From: CAYLNG01 sp964497855
Lineage (GTDB): Bacteria > Verrucomicrobiota > Kiritimatiellia > SS1-B-03-39 > UBA6053
Assembly (NCBI GenBank): GCA_964497855.1
Contig: CAZCFM010000068.1
Span: 1 to 20,548 of the forward strand
Reading direction: 5' to 3'
DNA length: 20,548 nt
Positions 1-7,972 of the stretch are shown one piece after another. The notes under the pieces are model-generated. The model was not told the origin of the DNA. It did no database searches and saw only the letters and a list, made by a program, of their open reading frames with translations. The translations under genes and the position numbers were made by a program. How positions within the stretch are numbered: position 1 is the stretch's first letter; every line of letters begins with the position of its first letter.

Positions 1-90
1 CGTTTTCATGCCTTGCTTGTGCCGTTTGGGGTTACTCTTGTCAATGTTCTGTTGCAATTCCGGAGGATGCATGTCAGAAACAGAAGTTCC

Positions 91-1338
91 ATGAACTGGA
101 CTTTTTCCCCTTTTGGCCAACGTTTCCAACAACCCAGCGGCATCCTGGAGCTGATGGACGATTTGGGCAGGGCGATGGCGTCCGCCGACGACACGATGTG
201 CATGCTGGGAGGGGGCAATCCGGCGCCGATTCCGGAGGTGGAGGCCGTGTTCCGCCAGGAATGGAGCGCACTGGCGCAGCATCCCGCGAAATTGGACGCC
301 ATCCTCGGGAAATACGACACCCCGAGGGGGTCTCCGGCGTTTCTGGAGGCGATGAGCGAGTATCTGCGCTCCACCTGTGGATGGGACATCGACGAGCGGA
401 ACCTCTTCGTCTGCAACGGAAGCCAAAACGCATTTTTCTATCTGTTCAATTTCTTCGCCGGGGACGGGAAGAAAATCCTGCTGCCCCTGTCCCCGGAATA
501 CATCGGCTACGCCGATCAGGGCATTCAGCCGGATATCTTCCGCGCGCAACACGGTCGATTGGAGATGACGGGTGCCCACAGCTTCAAGTATCACATCGAC
601 TTTGACAACCTGCGGGTGGACGACGACGTGGGCGCCATCGCCGTTTCGCGGCCCACCAACCCGACGGGCAATGTGATCACCGACGCGGAAATCGAGCGAC
701 TGTCCGAACTGGCGCGCGAGCACTCGATTCCCCTGATGATTGACAATGCCTACGGGGATCCGTTTCCGGGGATTTTGTTCCGCAAAACACGGGTGCGCTG
801 GGAGAGCCACATGATTCTCAGTCTGAGTCTGTCCAAGCTTGGATTGCCGGGGACCCGGACAGGGATCGTGGTGGCGGATGAACCGGTGATTCGGCTGCTG
901 ACGTCCGCCCATGCCATTCTGGGATTGGCCAGCGGGAATGTGGGGCAGGCCCTGGTCACGCCCCTGCTTCGGGACGGACGTTTGAACGCCCTCTGCCGGG
1001 ACCACATCCGGCCCTTTTACGAGGCCCGCTCCCGACAGGCGGTCGGGCTGTGGGAACAGGCTCTGGGCGACGGCGTTCCCTGGATGCGGCACGAGGCGGA
1101 GGGGTCGATGTTTCACTGGTTGCGTTTCCCTGGGCTTCCCGGCGGAAGTCGCGGGCTGTACGAGCGTTTGAAACAGCGGGGCGTGCTGGTCATTCCGGGC
1201 GACGCCTTTTTCTACGGGCTCGATGAACCCGCCCCCGAACAGCACGAATGCATCCGCGTACACACGGCGATGAATGCCGAACGGCTCCAGCAAGGCATCG
1301 TCCTCATCGCGGACACGCTGAAAACGCTGTACCGCTGA
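91..1338 (+). CDS. avtA: Valine--pyruvate aminotransferase (AvtA-like, PLP-dependent class I/II)
   Basis: This 415-residue protein is a fold-type I PLP aminotransferase. The AvtA family exchanges amino groups between valine and pyruvate (alanine). Visible motifs are LGGGNPAPIP near the N-terminus, SRPTNPTGN (about residue 190), the PLP-contacting MIDNAYGDPFPG, the Schiff-base lysine in SLSKLGLPGTRTG (K249) and the carboxylate-binding arginine in CIRVHTAMN near the C-terminus. I chose the ATG at 91 because MNWTFSPFGQRF matches the usual AvtA N-terminus and the length fits the family (about 417 residues). The same frame is open to 13, but those extra residues look unrelated. A good Shine-Dalgarno (CGGAGG, 61-66) sits 24 nt upstream, too far for this ATG. 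A short frame ending in TGA at 92-94 overlaps the start. The family is clear. Substrate preference (valine versus other branched or aromatic amino acids) cannot be read from sequence. Confidence 0.85.
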   Translation: MNWTFSPFGQRFQQPSGILELMDDLGRAMASADDTMCMLGGGNPAPIPEVEAVFRQEWSALAQHPAKLDAILGKYDTPRGSPAFLEAMSEYLRSTCGWDIDERNLFVCNGSQNAFFYLFNFFAGDGKKILLPLSPEYIGYADQGIQPDIFRAQHGRLEMTGAHSFKYHIDFDNLRVDDDVGAIAVSRPTNPTGNVITDAEIERLSELAREHSIPLMIDNAYGDPFPGILFRKTRVRWESHMILSLSLSKLGLPGTRTGIVVADEPVIRLLTSAHAILGLASGNVGQALVTPLLRDGRLNALCRDHIRPFYEARSRQAVGLWEQALGDGVPWMRHEAEGSMFHWLRFPGLPGGSRGLYERLKQRGVLVIPGDAFFYGLDEPAPEQHECIRVHTAMNAERLQQGIVLIADTLKTLYR

Positions 1339-1393
1339 AACGCGCGCGACGAAGAAGGGTTGACCTTGGGGGCTTTGTCCGTAGGGTAGGGAC

Positions 1394-2173
1394 ATGCAAC
1401 CCCGCCTCACTGCCACGACGATTCTGATCGCTTTGAATGTCCTTGTGTTCCTTTCCGGGGAACTGGGGGTCGTTTCCTCCGCGGTCATCCGGGAAAAACT
1501 GGCATTGTACCACCCGACGAATTCCCTGTTCGGGTTCTGGCAGTTTTTGACCTCGTTGTTTGTACACGGCGGGTTTTCGCATTTGTTGATGAATATGATC
1601 GGGCTGTATTCGTTCGGCAGTCTGCTGGAGCGCCTCTGGGGGCCCCGTCGTTTTGTGCTGTTTTATCTGGCCTGCGGGCTGGGCGCGGGTCTCGTGTACA
1701 CGGGGGTCAATCAGATGGAATACCGCAAGGCGGTGAACGCGCTGGAGGCGGCGGGTGCCTCCAAAGCCGTGATCGCGCAGATCGATCGATACGAGGATCC
1801 GAGGCTGTTTTTTATGGATGCGGTCCCGCCGCATTCGCAACTTGCCTCCAAAGAAGGCGCGGAGCGTGTGCTGGAATTGTTCCGGCTGCACCATACGCCG
1901 GTGGTCGGCGCCTCCGGGGCCATCTATGGGATTCTGACCGCCTTTGGATTCATGTTTCCGCAGGCCAAACTGAGTTTGATTTTCCTGCCCGTGCCGGTCG
2001 CGGCCAAATTTTTTATTCCGGGGCTGCTGCTCCTGGATTTATTCTCCGGCGTAACCGGATTTTCGCTCTTTGGGGGCGGCATCGCGCACTTCGGGCACAT
2101 CGGCGGCGCGTTGATCGGCTTCTTGCTGATGGTGATCTGGCGGCGGAGCGTCCGCACACGCGTCTACGGCTGA
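1394..2173 (+). CDS. Rhomboid family intramembrane serine protease
   Basis: This 259-residue polytopic membrane protein cleaves transmembrane substrates within the bilayer. The catalytic dyad is visible: the serine in GASGAIYG (S174) and the histidine in HFGHIGG (H235). The oxyanion-side HGGFSHLLMN motif (H58, N67) is also present. Hydrophobic segments lie around residues 8-25, 60-80, 87-104, 170-188, 193-215 and 228-247. Residues about 105-168 form a charged, soluble-looking insertion between the third and fourth membrane segments. The general architecture is the bacterial six-helix rhomboid. The gene starts 55 nt after avtA on the same strand and ends 8 nt before the convergent GH1 gene. 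Active-site residues suggest a working protease. Its substrates are unknown. Confidence 0.9.
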   Translation: MQPRLTATTILIALNVLVFLSGELGVVSSAVIREKLALYHPTNSLFGFWQFLTSLFVHGGFSHLLMNMIGLYSFGSLLERLWGPRRFVLFYLACGLGAGLVYTGVNQMEYRKAVNALEAAGASKAVIAQIDRYEDPRLFFMDAVPPHSQLASKEGAERVLELFRLHHTPVVGASGAIYGILTAFGFMFPQAKLSLIFLPVPVAAKFFIPGLLLLDLFSGVTGFSLFGGGIAHFGHIGGALIGFLLMVIWRRSVRTRVYG

Positions 2174-2181
2174 GCCACGGC

Positions 2182-2185
<4 letters not shown>
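2170..2185. terminator. Small inverted repeat between convergent genes (possible bidirectional terminator)
   Basis: CTGAGCC (2170-2176) and GGCTCAG (2179-2185) are perfect inverted repeats spanning the stop codons of the convergent rhomboid and GH1 genes. With a minimal 4-nt loop the stem is 6 bp. There is no T-run on either side, so intrinsic termination is only a possibility. Confidence 0.25.
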
Positions 2186-3533
<1,348 letters not shown>

Positions 3534-3537
<4 letters not shown>

Positions 3538-4700
3538 GCTCCGAGGGGCCTTTCGAGGACGAGGGTTTGCAGGCCGGACTGGCCGGCGCGGAGGGAGAAG
3601 GTTTTGCCGCTGCACATGCCGGGCGAGAGGTCGTGGCGCAGGCTGTAGTCGCCGAAGAAACCGTTGAAACGGATGCATCCGTCGGCGTCGCTGACGGCCG
3701 AGAGGCGTGTGCGCCATTCTTCGCGCAGCAGTTTGCGCGCGCGTTCGTAGACGATGGTGGGGGTGTTGGAGGAGCAGGGGCCGCTGTTGCTGTTGTGGTC
3801 CTGGCGGAAGCCGAAGGACTTGCCTATGTCGCCCCAGAAAAAGAAAGAGGCCACGGAGGGGTGGGCGAAAGCGATTGTCATCACCTGGGCAATGTAATCG
3901 GCTTTCATTTCCTCCGCGATTTTGGGGTCGATGCCGGCTTTGATCAGGTGGTCGTTGTGGGCCCAGAATTCAGTGTAGTGCAGGGGCACGCCGGAGGTCG
4001 CGAAGTCATCGAGAATGTTGTTCTGTTCGGCGGGGGTCATCCAGGAGCCGGTGTGGGACTGCATGCCGAGTCCGTCGGGCGCGGCACCGAGTTCGCGCAG
4101 ACGGCGGAAGAGGGCGGTGAAGCGGTCGCGCTGGCTTTTGGCGGTGACGATGTGTCCGTCGAGGTGGCGGATGTCGCGGCCGGGACTGTCCATTTCCATG
4201 CCGTAATCATTGACGATGAAGCAGGCGTCGGGGTCCTCCTCGCGCGCCCAGCGGAGGACGGGGACGATGTATTCGCAGATGTCGTCGAGCGACTCCAGAT
4301 GCGGCCANNNNNNNNNNNNNNNNNNNNNNNNNNNNNNNNNNNNNNNNNNNNNNNNNNNNNNNNNNNNNNNNNNNNNNNNNNNNNNNNNNNNNNNNNNNNN
4401 NNNNNNNCGGCGGGTGTAGTGGCGCACGTAGTCGGTTTTGGCGAAGCCGTTGCGGAAGATTGTGTCGAGGCCCCAGAGCTGCTCGCCCCATTTGAAGTCG
4501 GATTCGGTTTGCTCGATGCGGACCTCGACGCCGGCGAGGGGCTTGCCTTCGCGGTCCACGAGCCGAAGGGCCGCGTCGCTTTTGCGGAGGGTGGCGATGC
4601 GGGCGCGGGCGGACTCCAGGTCGCCGGCAAAGGCCTCGGGATTCCAGTGCCGGGTGGCACTTTCCATTTGTTTCCATTCTTCGCCGTGGGGAGCTGTCAT
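3534..4700 (-). CDS. GH10 endo-1,4-beta-xylanase-like protein, interrupted by an assembly gap
   Basis: Both visible halves match GH10. The N-terminal part has LRLVDREGKPLAGVEVRIEQ followed by a WGEQLWGLD stretch, equivalent to the family's FGSAV region. After the gap come AREEDPDACFIVNDYG, GLGMQSHTG and the nucleophile glutamate in HYTEFWA (E244, counting the N run as 34 residues). The C-terminus ends in a GFFGDY beta segment typical of this subgroup. The acid/base glutamate (family DVVNE motif) falls in the missing part. GH10 domains normally have roughly 100 or more residues between these flanks, so the true gene is probably longer than shown. The ATG at 4700 overlaps the upstream stop as ATGA. 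An in-frame ATG at 4667 (MESATRHW) is an alternative. No signal peptide is visible at either start, so export is not supported. Confidence 0.8.
4308..4407. other. Assembly gap of 100 N
   Basis: The run is exactly 100 N, the conventional placeholder for a scaffold join of unknown size. It lies inside the GH10 gene. Both flanks read in the same GH10 frame, so no second gene needs to be assumed, but the true length is unknown. Confidence 0.98.
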
Positions 4701-5233
4701 GTGGAGGAGGGGGTTCGCTGTTTCTGGGGATCGAGTTGGGCGGGCTGACCTGTAAAGATTCTACAGATTTTGTCGAGCAGGGATGATGTGGATAATCCCT
4801 CAATCATTGGCGCAATGCGCACCTCGCCACCGTTGGCCTCCACCACGTCGCGGCCGCTGATGTAGTGGGTCCAGTCGGCGGCTTTGACCAGAATATCGGG
4901 CAGCAGTTTGGCGATCAGGTCGCGGGGCTCGTCCTCGTCGAAAAGGACGACGGCGTCGACGCATTCGAGGGCGGCGAGCAGGGCGGCGCGGTAGGGTTCG
5001 GCCACGAGGGGACGCTTGTCGCCTTTGATGCGCTGGATCGAGGCGTCGGTGTTGAGGCCGATGATGAGGCGGTCGCCCTGCCGGCGGGTCCATTCGAGAT
5101 AGCCGGTGTGGCCGGCGTGGAGCAGGTCGAAGGTGCCGTTGGTCATGACGACGCGGAGGCCTTCGTCTTTCCAGCGGCGGCGGAGGGCGAGGGCCTGGTC
5201 GGGGGTGAGAAGTTTGCTGGCGGCGGTGCGCAT
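4697..5233 (-). CDS. rfaE2: RfaE2-like nucleotidyltransferase (heptose-1-phosphate adenylyltransferase family)
   Basis: This 178-residue cytidylyltransferase-fold enzyme has the signature TNGTFDLLHAGHTGYL (HxGH histidines H39 and H42) and the C-terminal EGLSTSSLLDKI motif near residue 145. In the RfaE domain II family the reaction adenylates D-glycero-beta-D-manno-heptose 1-phosphate for LPS inner core. A separate kinase domain is absent here, so this is the stand-alone form. I chose the ATG at 5233 because the family begins just before this point and a GGAG lies 9 nt upstream. An in-frame ATG at 5278 would add MPHLPPSPAVNPETSD, which looks like epimerase-derived leader rather than enzyme. 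The stop overlaps the GH10 start as ATGA. Coupling to glycoside hydrolases is unusual for this enzyme. Another sugar- or polyol-phosphate nucleotidyltransferase activity is possible. Confidence 0.8.
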   Translation of the reverse strand: MRTAASKLLTPDQALALRRRWKDEGLRVVMTNGTFDLLHAGHTGYLEWTRRQGDRLIIGLNTDASIQRIKGDKRPLVAEPYRAALLAALECVDAVVLFDEDEPRDLIAKLLPDILVKAADWTHYISGRDVVEANGGEVRIAPMIEGLSTSSLLDKICRIFTGQPAQLDPQKQRTPSST

Positions 5234-5269
5234 GTCAGAGGTCTCCGGATTGACGGCAGGCGAGGGCGG
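5234..5269. repeat. 36-bp direct repeat, copy 1
   Basis: Identical over 36 bp to 6669-6704 in the same orientation. The pair brackets the AAA ATPase gene. Copy 1 forms the leader and Shine-Dalgarno region of the rfaE2-like gene. Confidence 0.9.
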
Positions 5270-5304
5270 AAGATGCGGCATCCCGATTCTCTTACGCGAA
5301 GCCC
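5234..5304 (-). pseudogene. Remnant of an epimerase gene: start and end joined, body deleted
   Basis: Read on the - strand, this segment resembles the leader and first codons of the intact epimerase at 7655-7697 (43 positions, 36 identical by eye). After the shared octamer CCGCCCTC it switches to the last 36 nt of the same gene, identical to 6669-6704, with the epimerase stop TGA one nucleotide before the rfaE2 ATG. The octamer occurs at both places in the intact gene, so loss of the body by microhomology recombination would give this product. The remaining ATG (5278) is in frame with rfaE2. The similarity is seen directly. The deletion history is inference. Confidence 0.5.
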
Positions 5305-5407
5305 ATCGGATGGCAAAGCAAAACGAATCGTTCAGCGAGGGCGCATCCGCGAAGGGGGTACACGTCATGCAGAGAGATGGAGGCTGTAAAATTCAGAAAA
5401 CCTAAAC

Positions 5408-5442
5408 TTGCAAAAAACAAATCAGAACTTTACGATTTGCAA
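5408..5442. promoter_or_regulatory. AT-rich leader with inverted repeats before the ATPase gene
   Basis: TTGCAAA (5408-5414) and TTTGCAA (5436-5442) are perfect inverted repeats ending 1 nt before the ATPase ATG. A nested pair, CAAATC (5418-5423) and GATTTG (5434-5439), could form an alternative stem. The segment is AT-rich between GC-rich genes and is the only leader for the + strand ATPase. It may be an autoregulatory operator or an RNA hairpin near the start codon. No consensus promoter is clear. Confidence 0.3.
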
Positions 5443-5443
5443 T

Positions 5444-6616
5444 ATGTGGATTCCGAGACTTTTAGAGACTGAGCTGAAACGCCGGGCGGGTGAGCGTCCG
5501 GTGGTGGTGGTTTCGGGGGCGCGGCAGACGGGCAAGACCTCGCTGGTGCGGAAGGTGTTTCCCGGCCACAGCTATGTGAGTCTGGATTTGCCCAGCGCGG
5601 CGGAACTGGCGGAGCGGGATCCGGAACTGTTTTTGCGGGATCATCCCCCGCCCCTGATTGTGGACGAGGTGCAGTACGCGCCGGGTCTTTTTCGTCACCT
5701 GAAACGGGTGGTGGATGCGGACCGGGACGCGATGGGCCACTACATCCTTACGGGCTCGCAACCGTTCGCGCTGATGCGGGGGGTGGCGGAGTCGCTGGCG
5801 GGCCGGGTGGCGGTGATGAAGCTCGGGGGGCTGTCGTGGCAGGAACTACGTGCGGCGGGTTTTGAGCCGTCCATGGAATCGCTGCTGCTCCGTGGGGGCT
5901 TTCCTGAACTCTACCGCCGTCCGGATCTGCGCCCCCGGGATTTCTTCCACGATTATGTGGCGAGTTATTTGGAGCGGGATCTGCGCGCCCAGTTGCAGGT
6001 GGGCAGCCTGAGGGATTTTGAACGCTTTCTCCGCGCGGCGGCCCTGCGCAGCTCCCAACTGCTCAATAAAGCGGAACTGTCGCGCGATGTGGGCGTGAGC
6101 GCCCCCACCGTCGCGGCCTGGATCTCGGTGTTGGAACGCTCCGGGCTGGTTGTCCTGCTGGAACCCTGGTTTTCCAACCGGACCACGTCGCTGGTGAAAT
6201 CACCCAAACTGCATGTGATGGATTCGGGCTTGGCCGCTTTTCTGATGGGGGCCGGTTCGGAAGAGGATCTGCGGGGGTCGCCGTTTATCGGGGCGCTCTG
6301 GGAAAGCCGGATTTTCATCGAGATGCGTTTGCTGCTGGATGCGGACAGCGGATCAGGTCAATTGTCCTTTTGGCGCGACCGGGGCAAGGAGGCGGATTTC
6401 CTGCTGCACCGCGCCGGGCACATCCAATTGGCGGATGCGAAATGGACCGCCCAGCCCGACGGCGCCGGTTCTCTGGAGCGGGTGCGCCTGGAATTCGATC
6501 CGCACCCCGACCTGACGGTGTTCTGCCGAGCCCCGCACCGCTATCCGCTGTCGGATCACGCCCAGGCCGTCCCCCTCCACGGGGTTGCGGACTGGCTGAA
6601 GGGACCCAACGCATGA
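5444..6616 (+). CDS. AAA family ATPase with C-terminal DUF4143 domain
   Basis: This 390-residue protein starts at MWIPRLLETELKRR, the usual N-terminus of this family. Walker A is GARQTGKT (residues 25-32), Walker B is LIVDE (71-75), and ILTGSQPFALMRGVAESLAGR is the sensor region. The second half contains YLERDLRAQ, a winged-helix-like stretch (about 200-245, SAPTVAAWISVLERSGLV) and a PD-(D/E)XK-like end, WRDRGKEADFLL followed by DAKW. Members are common as solitary, variably distributed genes in bacteria and archaea, and their cellular role is not established. The ATG at 5444 is preferred over a TTG at 5408. The gene stands alone, divergent from rfaE2 and convergent with the epimerase. Flanking 36-bp repeats and a sense strand rich in G-ending codons suggest a later arrival at this spot. 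It appears intact. Confidence 0.92.
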   Translation: MWIPRLLETELKRRAGERPVVVVSGARQTGKTSLVRKVFPGHSYVSLDLPSAAELAERDPELFLRDHPPPLIVDEVQYAPGLFRHLKRVVDADRDAMGHYILTGSQPFALMRGVAESLAGRVAVMKLGGLSWQELRAAGFEPSMESLLLRGGFPELYRRPDLRPRDFFHDYVASYLERDLRAQLQVGSLRDFERFLRAAALRSSQLLNKAELSRDVGVSAPTVAAWISVLERSGLVVLLEPWFSNRTTSLVKSPKLHVMDSGLAAFLMGAGSEEDLRGSPFIGALWESRIFIEMRLLLDADSGSGQLSFWRDRGKEADFLLHRAGHIQLADAKWTAQPDGAGSLERVRLEFDPHPDLTVFCRAPHRYPLSDHAQAVPLHGVADWLKGPNA

Positions 6617-6633
6617 AACCCTGACCCAGGGTT
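6617..6633 (+). terminator. Hairpin directly after the ATPase stop codon
   Basis: AACCCTG (6617-6623) and CAGGGTT (6627-6633) are perfect inverted repeats with a 3-nt loop, immediately following the TGA at 6614-6616. Position suggests a terminator for the ATPase. There is no downstream T-run, so strength is uncertain. The same bases also fall in a possible decayed copy of the rfaE2 start on the opposite strand. Confidence 0.4.
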
Positions 6634-6668
6634 AGGAGCCTGCCTATACATTTTGACATGGATGAAGG

Positions 6669-6704
6669 GTCAGAGGTCTCCGGATTGACGGCAGGCGAGG
6701 GCGG
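6669..6704. repeat. 36-bp direct repeat, copy 2 (3' end of epimerase gene)
   Basis: Identical to 5234-5269. Here the repeat is the last codons plus stop of the intact - strand epimerase gene. Beyond the repeat the two copies diverge: copy 1 enters the rfaE2 start at once, copy 2 enters a short non-coding stretch. Confidence 0.9.
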
Positions 6705-7674
6705 TGGCGCGCAAGCCTTCCTCGTTGGAATAGCGGGGTTCCCAGCCGAGGGTTTGGCGGACTTTGCGCGTGTCGAAGGAGCGGTCCTTGGTGAAGAAGG
6801 CGACGCGGCGTCGGTAGAGCGGAGGCGGGATGCGGAAAGGTCGGCACATGCCTTCGCAGAGCGCGGCGGCGAAAAACACCGGTCCGGCGGGCAGGCGGAG
6901 GACGCGGAAAGGGTGGTTGAGCGTTTCGGCGACGGTGCGGCCAAGCTGCTCCAGCGTGATGGCTTCGGGATTACCGCAGATGAAGGCCTGGCCCTCGGCG
7001 GCGGGATGGACGGCGGCGCGGAGCATGATTTCGACCAGGTCTTCGACGTGGATGAGGTGATAGAGGCACTTGCCGTTACCGAGGAGGATGAAGCGTTTTT
7101 TCAGGGCCATGCGAAACACTTTCAGGAGGCGTTTGTCGCCGGGACCGTAGATCGCCGCCGGGCGGAGCACCGTGTGGGAGAGGCCGTGGGCGGGGGCGAA
7201 GGCGTGCAGCCATTGTTCGGCTTCGAGTTTGGTGCGCTGATAGGCGTCGCCGGGGTGAAACGGCGCGGTTTCGTTGGCGGGAGGATTCTCGATGTGTCCG
7301 TGAACGCCGACGGTGGAGATGTGGACGAAGCGCCGGAAGCCGGGAGACGCGGCGGCGGCTTCGGCCAGCAGGCGGGTGGAGTCGACGTGTACGCGGCGGT
7401 GTTCGCTTTCGGGCGCACCGCCATCGCGGTAGAGGGTGGCGATGTGAAAAACGAATTGCACCTCCCGCATCGCTTCGCGCACGACGGCGGGGTCGTACAC
7501 CTCGCCGCGGAACCAGGTGATGTCCGCGTCGGCCAGATCGCCGAGACGGGAAGAGGCGCGGGCGATGGCGCGGACGTTGTGGCCTTCGTCGAGCAGACGT
7601 TTCACGAGCACGCGTCCGGTGAAACCGGTGGCGCCGGTGACCAGAACCGTGGAGGAGGGCGGGAGATGCGACAT
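6670..7674 (-). CDS. NAD(P)-dependent epimerase/dehydratase (extended SDR)
   Basis: This 334-residue protein belongs to the extended short-chain dehydrogenase/reductase superfamily. The nucleotide-binding glycine motif GATGFTG is at residues 14-20, FHIATLYR (from 76) is the usual alanine-rich strand end, and the catalytic YxxxK is YQRTK (145-149) preceded by the HIST active-site serine/threonine region. HpnA-like or 3-beta-HSD/dihydroflavonol reductase-like members share this layout, so the substrate may be a sugar nucleotide or a lipid-like ketone. The ATG at 7674 is preferred to an in-frame ATG at 7692 because an AAGGA sits at proper distance. It is monocistronic now. A leader copy upstream of the rfaE2-like gene hints that an epimerase and the nucleotidyltransferase were once adjacent, which would favour a surface-sugar role. 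Confidence 0.88.
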   Translation of the reverse strand: MSHLPPSSTVLVTGATGFTGRVLVKRLLDEGHNVRAIARASSRLGDLADADITWFRGEVYDPAVVREAMREVQFVFHIATLYRDGGAPESEHRRVHVDSTRLLAEAAAASPGFRRFVHISTVGVHGHIENPPANETAPFHPGDAYQRTKLEAEQWLHAFAPAHGLSHTVLRPAAIYGPGDKRLLKVFRMALKKRFILLGNGKCLYHLIHVEDLVEIMLRAAVHPAAEGQAFICGNPEAITLEQLGRTVAETLNHPFRVLRLPAGPVFFAAALCEGMCRPFRIPPPLYRRRVAFFTKDRSFDTRKVRQTLGWEPRYSNEEGLRATALACRQSGDL

Positions 7675-7736
7675 GCGGATTTCCTTACGCAAAGCCCGGA
7701 AGATGGCAACGGCAAAGGATGGGCATCGCGAGTGGT

Positions 7737-7764
7737 GTTATATTTCAACAGGTGAAATATTGAA
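7737..7764 (-). promoter_or_regulatory. Candidate epimerase promoter with a palindrome in its spacer
   Basis: On the - strand, TTCAAT (7764-7759) and TATAAC (7742-7737) are separated by 16 nt, resembling a weak -35 and a good -10. A perfect inverted repeat, ATATTTCA (7740-7747) and TGAAATAT (7753-7760) with a 5-nt centre, fills the spacer, where a bound regulator would control transcription. It lies about 63 nt before the epimerase start codon. Regulator unknown. Confidence 0.4.
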
Positions 7765-7812
7765 TTTTCTGGCGGGGCTATTCTGGGGAGCTGTTTTTTT
7801 TGAAACGAGTCG

Positions 7813-7839
7813 TTGACACGCTTCGCGCCGTCGTGTTAT
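7813..7839 (+). promoter_or_regulatory. Promoter of tRNA-Phe
   Basis: A perfect TTGACA (7813-7818) is followed after 15 nt by TGTTAT (7834-7839), a moderate -10. It ends 22 nt before the mature tRNA 5' end. Position and the consensus -35 support a promoter. Confidence 0.55.
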
Positions 7840-7861
7840 GGAGCCCGTCCGCTACGCGAAT

Positions 7862-7937
<76 letters not shown>

Positions 7938-7972
7938 TTTTTTTGATGTCGGGGGCTGTGAGAATGGGGTTC

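Noticed and set aside
6669..6704. 36-bp repeats as transposon target-site duplications
   Set aside because: They are too long for a usual target duplication, no terminal inverted repeats or transposase are present, and one copy is functional coding sequence of the epimerase.
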